Shown here in pieces: positions 1 to 6,765 of a DNA stretch of 44,285 bases. The stretch lies in NCBI GenBank assembly GCA_002428985.1, contig DIYL01000006.1, forward strand, positions 1-44,285, read 5' to 3'. Numbering within the stretch: the stretch's first letter is position 1; every line of letters starts with the position of its first letter. The DNA comes from Anaerolineales bacterium UBA6055. Its GTDB lineage: Bacteria; Chloroflexota; Anaerolineae; Aggregatilineales; Phototrophicaceae. The notes under the pieces are model-generated. The model made no database searches. It was not told the origin of the DNA and worked only from the letters and a program-made list of their open reading frames with translations. The position numbers and the translations under genes are program-made.

Positions 1-1
1 G

Positions 2-2680
2 ATTGATAAAGACGGCACATTGCAACTGCTCGATTTTGGCTTGGCTGTTACGGATCGTAAAGCCAGCGAAATGGCGGGGACTGTCGCGTATATGTCTCCC
101 GAAGCGATGGCTGGCGAAATTGTCACGGAAGCCAGCGACCTGTTTTCGATTGGTATCCTCGCCTATCAAATTTTGACGGGTACGCATCCCTTTGAAGAAA
201 AGGAACTGTATAAGACTGTCCGCAACGTCCTAGAAGAAACACCTGATTATGAACCGCTAAACGATTATCCGTATCTGGTGAATGTACTCGAGAAATTAAT
301 GGCAAAGCAAGCTGATGACCGCTATCAAGATGCACAAGCTGCCATTAACGATTTATGCTTCGCCTTTGAACGTCCGCTCCCACCAGAAAGCGAAGCAATC
401 TTAGATAGCTATCTCAAAACTGCTCAATTTGTCGGTCGTAAAGAGGAGATGCGTCTGCTCAAAGATGCACTTTACGAAGCCTCTGACCAAAATGGCAGTG
501 CGTGGCTCATCGGTGGTGAAAGTGGTATCGGCAAAACACGCTTACTCGATGAACTGCGTATCAATGCGTTGGTAAAAGGGGCGTTAGTCTTGCGTGGCAC
601 AGCCATGGAAGGGGGCGGTTTACCGCTACAATTATGGCGTGACATCCTCCGACGATTGGCACTGGTCAAAGATTTGACCGAGCAGGAAGCCAGTGTGTTT
701 AAACAGGTCATTCCCGAAATTGATCATCTAATTGAACAGAGTGTCATGAGTGCCCCTCAACTGGGCGCAGAAGATAGCCGTCAGCGATTGGCAACCACAA
801 TTATCGATGTGTTGCGTCGTCAAAAACGTCCCGTGCTGTTGATGCTGGAAGATGTGCATTGGGGCTTGGATAGCCTTGATTTGCTCAAGCGCGTCGTCAA
901 AATGATTGACATTACACCAGTGTTGCTGGTTGCAACCTTCCGCACCGATGAATATCCGGAATTAGCAGACTTACTTCCGATTGAAAATCAAATCACATTA
1001 GATCGGCTCTCGGAAGCAGCTATTGAAGAGCTCAGTTTATCGATGCTAGGCGATGATAACGCCAGCCAAGAATTGGTGGATTTGATCGCGCGTGAAACAG
1101 AAGGCAACACCTACTTTATCGTAGAGGGCATTCGCGCCCTTGCTGAGCAAGCAGGCCGATTAAGTGCCATCGGTGATTCACAACTTCCCGAAGAAATCAC
1201 AGCATGGGGAATGCAAGACATCATCCGCAAACGACTGGATCGTGTGCCTTTGAAATATCGCGGATTGTTGCGCTTAGTTGCCATCGGTGGACGCAAGATT
1301 GATGTTGATGTATTGGAAAACCTCGCCGAAAAATATCTCATCAAAGCGCAAGATTGGCTCACTGACCTCGCAAATCAGTCGGTATTGGAAGTACGCGATG
1401 AAAAATGGCAGTTTTCGCATGACAAAGTCCGTAAACAATTACTAGCTGACATCAGCGATTTGGACAAAATGGCGTTCCATCAACAAATTGCCGAAGCGAT
1501 TGAATGGGTGCATCTGGGTGATTTGAATTATGCGCCGATCTTGCAGGAGCATTGGTATCATGCTGGTAATCCACAGAAAGAACGCTTCTATGCAGCGACA
1601 GCAGCAGCGCAGACTTTGGCCGTAGGCAACTATCGTAAAGCCCATGAATTATTCGAGCGGGTGCTCGCACTCACACCGGATGAAGATGTCGCACAACAAG
1701 GGACGATTATGGTTACGCTGGCGACAATTTGCAGTCAACTCAGTAATTTTGATCTTGCTAACCACTATGCACAACAAGCCCTTGACTTGGCACACGATAC
1801 CGACCGGATGGAGACAGCCGTTCAAGCTTACTGCGTGCAAGCATCGATTGCCGAAAATCGGGCTGAATTTGAAGACGGGCGCATGCTCTTACAAGAAGCC
1901 CTCAATCGCTTTGGCTCATTAGATAACCCGACACTCAAGGTACAAGTCTTGAATGCGTTGGCTACAGTGTTGATTCGATTGGATAATCTGGAAATGGCAT
2001 CGACATATCTTGACGAAGCCGACACCATACTAGCTACACTAGATGACCGAATTTTGACGGCAGAGTATCAAGTGGCGCGTGGTTTGTTGGAACAGAGCAA
2101 AGGTGACTTACAAGCGACGGAGTCCAACTTATATTCAGCATTGGTCACATTTGAATCGGTCGGGAATTATAGTCAGACTGCCCGTACACGTGCTGAGTTG
2201 GGGCGTATTGCCTTCCTTGGTGAACGCCACAGTATCGCGATTGCCCATCTGGAATTGGCGTTGCGCCTATACCGCGATTTAGGCGATAAGCTGAGTGCTG
2301 CCGACTGTCTGACTACATTAGGTAAAATTTACCTTCAGCTCGAATCCAACGAAACTGCCCGTGATTATTTTGAAGAAGCAGTCAATATTGCCAACGAGAT
2401 TGACACGCCGTGGCTGATGTTAGATGCAGTCATGGGAGGCGCACAGGTCTTGATTGCTGATGCTGATGACGATGCGACAATAGGTGACATCAGTTTGGAT
2501 AAATCGACCAATGCGCGGTCTACCCAGATGATCATCGAAAAGATTATGCGTCAGGTACGCGACCGTGTCTCCTCGGATGTGTACAATACGATTGTGTCAC
2601 AAGGTAGTCGTTTGAACTTGAAAGAACTTGTACAATTGATTGATGATGAATCGCAAACCGATAATGCAGAAAACCGATAG
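2..2680 (+). CDS. Ser/Thr protein kinase - AAA ATPase - TPR regulator (5' truncated by window edge)
   Basis: The reading frame is open from base 2, so the N-terminus lies outside the window; a TTG at 20 is not a credible start. The first residues are the end of a Hanks-type kinase: the DFG motif (about 29-37), then a GTVAYMSPEA activation segment ending in the APE-like SPEA, and the DLFSIGILAYQILTG helix F. Next comes a STAND/AAA module of the COG3899 'predicted ATPase' type, with Walker A GGESGIGKT (about 511-537) and Walker B LLMLEDVHW (about 837-863). The last 400 or so residues are TPR-like helical repeats. The order resembles mycobacterial PknK-type kinase-ATPase-TPR regulators. By family, such proteins integrate a ligand or partner signal through ATPase-driven oligomerisation and phosphorylation; the partner here is unknown. 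A globin follows 12 bp downstream and is probably co-transcribed. Domain calls are firm; function is inferred. Confidence 0.9.
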   Translation: MDKDGTLQLLDFGLAVTDRKASEMAGTVAYMSPEAMAGEIVTEASDLFSIGILAYQILTGTHPFEEKELYKTVRNVLEETPDYEPLNDYPYLVNVLEKLMAKQADDRYQDAQAAINDLCFAFERPLPPESEAILDSYLKTAQFVGRKEEMRLLKDALYEASDQNGSAWLIGGESGIGKTRLLDELRINALVKGALVLRGTAMEGGGLPLQLWRDILRRLALVKDLTEQEASVFKQVIPEIDHLIEQSVMSAPQLGAEDSRQRLATTIIDVLRRQKRPVLLMLEDVHWGLDSLDLLKRVVKMIDITPVLLVATFRTDEYPELADLLPIENQITLDRLSEAAIEELSLSMLGDDNASQELVDLIARETEGNTYFIVEGIRALAEQAGRLSAIGDSQLPEEITAWGMQDIIRKRLDRVPLKYRGLLRLVAIGGRKIDVDVLENLAEKYLIKAQDWLTDLANQSVLEVRDEKWQFSHDKVRKQLLADISDLDKMAFHQQIAEAIEWVHLGDLNYAPILQEHWYHAGNPQKERFYAATAAAQTLAVGNYRKAHELFERVLALTPDEDVAQQGTIMVTLATICSQLSNFDLANHYAQQALDLAHDTDRMETAVQAYCVQASIAENRAEFEDGRMLLQEALNRFGSLDNPTLKVQVLNALATVLIRLDNLEMASTYLDEADTILATLDDRILTAEYQVARGLLEQSKGDLQATESNLYSALVTFESVGNYSQTARTRAELGRIAFLGERHSIAIAHLELALRLYRDLGDKLSAADCLTTLGKIYLQLESNETARDYFEEAVNIANEIDTPWLMLDAVMGGAQVLIADADDDATIGDISLDKSTNARSTQMIIEKIMRQVRDRVSSDVYNTIVSQGSRLNLKELVQLIDDESQTDNAENR

Positions 2681-2692
2681 AGGAATTTGATT

Positions 2693-3121
2693 ATGCCTGT
2701 TACATTAACCCAACAAGAAAAGATGCTCGTTAACAAAACCTTTTATCAGATCGTGCCAATTTCTGATCGCGCATCTGAAAAATTTTATAATCGCCTATTT
2801 GAAATTGCACCCGAAGTGCAACCCTTGTTCAATAAAGCGAACATGACAGAACAACGTAAAAAGCTAATTGATATGATCGCATTGGTAGTATACTCACTGG
2901 ATAATATCGAAAAAGTGGTGGGAGCAATCCAGAAGTTAGGGGAACGCCACAAAGATTATGGTGTGTCGCAAGAAGATTATGCCAAAGTCGGGGCAGCCTT
3001 CCTGTGGATGCTCGAAAGCGAACTCGGCGCGGATTATACCCCCGAAGTTGCCGATGCATGGACAAAGACCTATCAACTGCTGTCTGATACTGCGACGGCT
3101 GGTGTCTACGACGAAGAATAA
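2693..3121 (+). CDS. Single-domain bacterial haemoglobin (globin)
   Basis: This 142-residue protein spans one globin fold. It has the B-helix FYNRLF segment (Tyr32 at the B10 position), the conserved PEVQPLF stretch with Phe46 at CD1, and a proximal haem ligand His86 in GERHKDYGV. It resembles the haem domain of flavohaemoglobins and Vitreoscilla-type haemoglobin but lacks the FAD/NAD reductase part. Such globins bind O2 or NO at haem in the cytoplasm and act in oxygen delivery, NO detoxification or gas sensing. ATG at 2693 is chosen because an AGAGG ribosome site lies about 9 nt upstream; the TTG at 2687 would sit too close to it. The gene begins 12 bp after the kinase-ATPase-TPR gene, so the two probably form one transcript, and the globin could provide or modulate that regulator's signal (inference). 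Confidence 0.9.
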   Translation: MPVTLTQQEKMLVNKTFYQIVPISDRASEKFYNRLFEIAPEVQPLFNKANMTEQRKKLIDMIALVVYSLDNIEKVVGAIQKLGERHKDYGVSQEDYAKVGAAFLWMLESELGADYTPEVADAWTKTYQLLSDTATAGVYDEE

Positions 3122-3232
3122 ATACCAACCGAAAGTCATCCGCTATCGATGTAAATTTGTAAATCTGTCTTTACATAAATAAGATTCTCAATGCAAATAT
3201 GGATCTTAAACAGCCAAATTGAACCATACAAG

Positions 3233-3259
3233 CCCAATTTATGGTAAGCTTAAATTGGG
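3233..3259. promoter_or_regulatory. Perfect 9-bp inverted repeat before the TPR gene
   Basis: CCCAATTTA (3233-3241) and TAAATTGGG (3251-3259) are exact inverse copies separated by 9 nt, ending 20 nt before the TPR gene start. This looks like an operator or a leader stem-loop. There is no U-tract after it, so a terminator for the globin transcript is less likely. The DNA-binding partner is unknown. Confidence 0.4.
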
Positions 3260-3279
3260 AAAATTAGCGTGGGATATAT

Positions 3280-4650
3280 ATGGACGCACAACACTATTAC
3301 ACTCAGGGCATTAACGCTATTAAACAGGGCGATATTGTTAATGGACGTAAGCTCCTCCTCCAATCGTTGAAGCTCAACAAAAATAATGATCGTGCGTGGT
3401 TATGGCTGTCGCGCACCATGGCAGATAATAATAAAAAGCTGGAATGTGTTGAGCGTGCGTTAGCCATCAACCCCAACAATCAAGATGCACAGAAATATAA
3501 GCAGCAACTGTTGCAACAATCCACCCCCCGTAAGCCTAAGGGTAAAAACAACCCGATTAGAGATCGTCAACGGATTCGCCAATTGTTAGCCGAGGCGGAT
3601 ACACTGGCGCGGTCAAAGGATCGCTCGGCAGCAGTAAATAAATGGGAAAGTGTGCTTGAAATTGAGTACGATCATGAAGAAGCGATGAAAAATGCGGTTC
3701 AATACTACATCGAACTCAACATGCTTGATGGTGCGAAAGAGCTACTCTATCATGCGGTAGATCTTGGCACCGATAATGCGATGATTTTGTTGACTGCGCG
3801 GGACATTGCCAAAACAGAAATCACAATGGAACGCTATGATGCCCTGTGTGAGATGATTGCTAGTCAAGAATGGGTCACACCCAAGCAAGTGATCTCGATG
3901 GCAAACAGCTACATTAAAGAAGAAGCATTCGATCATGCCGTCCATGTACTACAGAGCGGACTGACGGTGCATATTGACCATCCCGAACTGCTCAATACAA
4001 TGGCGCAAGTTCATGAAGCAACCGGACGCGAAAACTTGGCGTTGCAATATTATGAACGGGTCGCCAATACCGCCGTACGCTCAAAAGTCGGGAAAGAAGC
4101 TGACAAACGTCTTGCGGCAGCGGTGCCAATGCTAACCGATAGTGAACGGGGTAGCGGTTGGATGGCATGGCGCGAGGTCTTTGGGGTGTTTACATTATTC
4201 TTCTTATTGGCATTCCAAGATGCGGGCTTAAACTTAGCCAATTTGGGTCCAAACCGTTTGATGGGAATTTTGCTATCTCTCGTCGGCAGTTATCTGTTTA
4301 TCACAGCAACCTCATCCCCACAACAGAAACCGATAGCAAAGATCTTAGGCGGACGATTGCCGATGAATAACCCTAAATCTCCGCAACGTCGGATGAATTC
4401 GTTTGTTGAGTTAATTGCGAGTTTAGGTGTCGACGTCAAAGAAGAAAATTTCTACGTAGGGCCAATCCATGAACCCACCCGCTTGCCAGTAATCCCCGAA
4501 TGGATGCGCTGGGTATTTGGGATAACCGGTGGATTGATGTTATTTTTTGCATTTTATCTGGTGATGACCACGGCGATGGGCTTGTTGGGTTTGCCAGAAT
4601 TGTATCTCGATCCACAATTTTATGAAGCCATGAGCGAGATTAATCGGTAA
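3280..4650 (+). CDS. TPR-repeat protein with C-terminal membrane segments
   Basis: The 456-residue product opens with tetratricopeptide-like repeats (AWLWLSRTMADNNKKLECVE, ALAINPNN), followed by a second helical repeat block to about residue 285. Hydrophobic segments occur near residues 298-315, 327-345 and 410-440, so the TPR part should be anchored at the inner membrane, probably facing the cytoplasm. TPRs mediate protein-protein contacts and no catalytic motif is visible. The upstream gap of about 160 bp holds a perfect inverted repeat, suggesting its own promoter and regulation. The gene ends against a hairpin shared with the convergent LarA gene. The exact role is unknown. Confidence 0.75.
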   Translation: MDAQHYYTQGINAIKQGDIVNGRKLLLQSLKLNKNNDRAWLWLSRTMADNNKKLECVERALAINPNNQDAQKYKQQLLQQSTPRKPKGKNNPIRDRQRIRQLLAEADTLARSKDRSAAVNKWESVLEIEYDHEEAMKNAVQYYIELNMLDGAKELLYHAVDLGTDNAMILLTARDIAKTEITMERYDALCEMIASQEWVTPKQVISMANSYIKEEAFDHAVHVLQSGLTVHIDHPELLNTMAQVHEATGRENLALQYYERVANTAVRSKVGKEADKRLAAAVPMLTDSERGSGWMAWREVFGVFTLFFLLAFQDAGLNLANLGPNRLMGILLSLVGSYLFITATSSPQQKPIAKILGGRLPMNNPKSPQRRMNSFVELIASLGVDVKEENFYVGPIHEPTRLPVIPEWMRWVFGITGGLMLFFAFYLVMTTAMGLLGLPELYLDPQFYEAMSEINR

Positions 4651-4669
4651 CGGCAGGCTATATAGCCAG

Positions 4670-4698
4670 TACGGGCGACCATGCACGTAGCGCCCGTA
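4670..4698. terminator. Bidirectional hairpin terminator between convergent genes
   Basis: TACGGGCG (4670-4677) pairs exactly with CGCCCGTA (4691-4698) around a 13-nt loop. It is followed on the plus strand by TATTTG. It lies in the 69-bp gap between the convergent TPR and LarA-like genes, where a transcription stop would serve both. Confidence 0.65.
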
Positions 4699-4719
4699 TA
4701 TTTGTAAGATTTCCTGAAA

Positions 4720-5988
4720 TTATGACTGTTCGCGCACCTTATACAAGATTTCGCCAGCTTTGGGCACATACAAGATACCCTCATCTTCGCGGTTTTCATA
4801 ATCAGCAACGTTAATGTTATCAGGGTTCATATACCCAAGTGCGAGATTTTCAACTGTTTTCTGCGGTAAACCTGTCGCTAAGGTGACATCAATACGCGGA
4901 TACTCAACACCGTCGATATATTTACCGGCGCCACGCACATGGGTACTGTGTGCAACAACCCCGAGTGGATATTTCTTGAATTTTTTCCACTGTCCGAGGA
5001 AATATTCACAAACGTGATACCCAATTTTTTTAATGTACTGTTCATGAACGACGCTGATGTCGTGTAGAGTAGGCGAGTAGACGATAATTTCACCACCATC
5101 TGCCACAGCCGATTCCAATTTATAAACCGCTTTGCCTGCTGTCCATAATTCGTCATACATACTAGGAGCTTGAGCAAGCACTTTCTGGAAGGGTTTATCG
5201 AGCCATACAATATGACGTTGGCTGGATAATGCGACGGCTTGTTCCCATGCTTCAACAATATCGCCGATGAATACACCAGCGAGTTCGTCTTGTTCAACAA
5301 CCATACTAATCAGGGTAACAGGTGTCTGCACCATCTTCGCCGCTTGATGTAACATTCGGCGCGGTGGTGTATCTTGAATGCCGATGGTATTCATCACACC
5401 TGCTAACGCGCCCATCCAATGGGTGGTATTAATCATCTCTTGACCGGAAATACCGGGGAAAAGATATTTTGCGCCACCAGAAAATCCGACAACTTCATGT
5501 GGGAATACTGGGCTAATGATCAGCAGGTGGTCGTAATCGTCAATTTTGCGATTGATAGTCACGGGCACGGAATGATCAAGAGAGTCGTGCCACAGGTCGC
5601 CCATATACTCACGAATATGTTTCTTTTTGACTTTCCCGATTTTCATGAGGGAATCATCATTATCCCACTCATGATTATAGAGTCCAATGTGACGATAGTT
5701 CCCGTTGCGCTCTTCATAAGTGATGCCGACGAGTTCCATCATGCGCTCTTCACTGAGTGGCGGATGTGTACCCAGTGCCACCATAAAATCGAGTTGAGAT
5801 GCATCATCTAAAATTTCGACGAGCATATAAAATAACATCGGGAGTGGAATACTGCGGGTATGATCTGGGATGAGAACAAGGAGCTTCTGATTGGAGAATT
5901 TACCTTCGAGACCATCCCGAAGAATCGTTTGTATCGCGTTGGTGTCTAATCGACTACCATCTTCCGCGACGGCTTGTGTATCTAGCAT
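4720..5988 (-). CDS. LarA-family nickel-pincer racemase/epimerase (lactate racemase-like)
   Basis: The 422-residue protein carries the LarA (DUF2088) signature set. DHTR is at 42-45 and the active-site His75 lies in LGTHPPLS. His164, Lys174 in GFSGGAKYLFPG and His190 complete the set. Their spacing (10 and 16) equals that of His174/Lys184/His200 in Lactiplantibacillus LarA, where Lys carries the nickel-pincer cofactor and His ligates nickel. The chemistry should therefore be racemisation or epimerisation of an alpha-hydroxy acid by hydride transfer. The substrate cannot be read from sequence, since many LarA homologues act on acids other than lactate. The cofactor-making LarB, LarC and LarE are not in this window, so they must be encoded elsewhere if the enzyme is active. 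ATG at 5988 is preceded by AAGGT. The gene stands alone. Confidence 0.88.
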   Translation of the reverse strand: MLDTQAVAEDGSRLDTNAIQTILRDGLEGKFSNQKLLVLIPDHTRSIPLPMLFYMLVEILDDASQLDFMVALGTHPPLSEERMMELVGITYEERNGNYRHIGLYNHEWDNDDSLMKIGKVKKKHIREYMGDLWHDSLDHSVPVTINRKIDDYDHLLIISPVFPHEVVGFSGGAKYLFPGISGQEMINTTHWMGALAGVMNTIGIQDTPPRRMLHQAAKMVQTPVTLISMVVEQDELAGVFIGDIVEAWEQAVALSSQRHIVWLDKPFQKVLAQAPSMYDELWTAGKAVYKLESAVADGGEIIVYSPTLHDISVVHEQYIKKIGYHVCEYFLGQWKKFKKYPLGVVAHSTHVRGAGKYIDGVEYPRIDVTLATGLPQKTVENLALGYMNPDNINVADYENREDEGILYVPKAGEILYKVREQS

Positions 5989-6175
5989 AGTTGACCTTAA
6001 ATTTACCCTTGCGATGTGGGAATAAAATTAATTTACAATGTGATGCAATTGTACAGTCTAAGTCGGGTTTTCACCACATTAGTTGCATGTATGGTACATT
6101 CTAAATTAGAAAGAGTTGATGTTATTTGACTGGTTTAGCAGTGGGCGACAGATCCTAAACATTTATAGGTGATAA

Positions 6176-6721
6176 ATGAAGATCAACAATGCAAAGCTAC
6201 TATATGAACAGAACAGATATTTCTTAAATATGTCTGGCAAGTCGCTACATAATGAAGATGAGATTTTGGCGAATCTGTATCATACAAATGGGCTTGATGG
6301 TATTAAAGAGTTTAGAGAACCGAAAAAAGCAACTATTTTTTTAAGTATTGCATTTATCATTATAGGCTATTTGACTTTTGATTTTGCTGTTGATTCAATC
6401 TCAAAAGGCTTGCAAATAGAAAATATAGTTGTTGTTGTACTACTTGCTATCTTTTTGGTGTATCTACTACAGCTATTATATGTAAGCATTTTGGCAATTA
6501 TAAACCCAAATCAATTTACATCAGCAGAGGCAGCATATAGGCTGTTACTACAATACGGCGAAATCAGCAACGGGAAAATTATTGGAGTTGATGATAAACA
6601 ATTGGAATTTGAGTTTCAATTGTGTACTTACAAATATTCTTTAAGTTACAGGAGAGAAAATCTTTGCATTGGTGAAAATGTTGTAGTTCTCTACTATGAC
6701 GGTTACTTTGCTCTTTTGTGA
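6176..6721 (+). CDS. Hypothetical two-helix membrane protein (AT-rich gene)
   Basis: I do not recognise this 181-residue protein. It has a soluble N-terminal stretch of about 55 residues. Two strong hydrophobic segments follow (ATIFLSIAFIIIGYLTFDFA at about 58-77 and VVVVLLAIFLVYLLQLLYVSILAI at about 89-112). A C-terminal soluble part ends in a beta-rich stretch (GENVVVLYYDGYFALL) that resembles small OB/SH3-like modules. The start is supported by AGGTGATAA before the ATG. Codon and base use is clearly more AT-rich than in most neighbours, a property shared with the NACHT gene at 9447-11369, so recent acquisition is possible. A strong hairpin follows the stop codon. Confidence 0.7.
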   Translation: MKINNAKLLYEQNRYFLNMSGKSLHNEDEILANLYHTNGLDGIKEFREPKKATIFLSIAFIIIGYLTFDFAVDSISKGLQIENIVVVVLLAIFLVYLLQLLYVSILAIINPNQFTSAEAAYRLLLQYGEISNGKIIGVDDKQLEFEFQLCTYKYSLSYRRENLCIGENVVVLYYDGYFALL

Positions 6722-6754
6722 TGTGGGGAGTTATATGTGTGCCTACTCCCCACA
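6722..6754. terminator. Bidirectional hairpin terminator
   Basis: TGTGGGGAGT (6722-6731) and ACTCCCCACA (6745-6754) form a perfect 10-bp stem with a 13-nt loop, followed by CTTTATAT on the plus strand. It fills the gap between the convergent genes ending at 6721 and 6766. Confidence 0.75.
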
Positions 6755-6765
6755 CTTTATATAAT

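Noticed and set aside
4515..4525. TTTGGGATAA inside the TPR gene and ATATCCCAA inside the TIR-WD40 gene (about 35290)
   Set aside because: Single copies within coding sequence are expected by chance for a word this short; only the clustered intergenic copies were counted.
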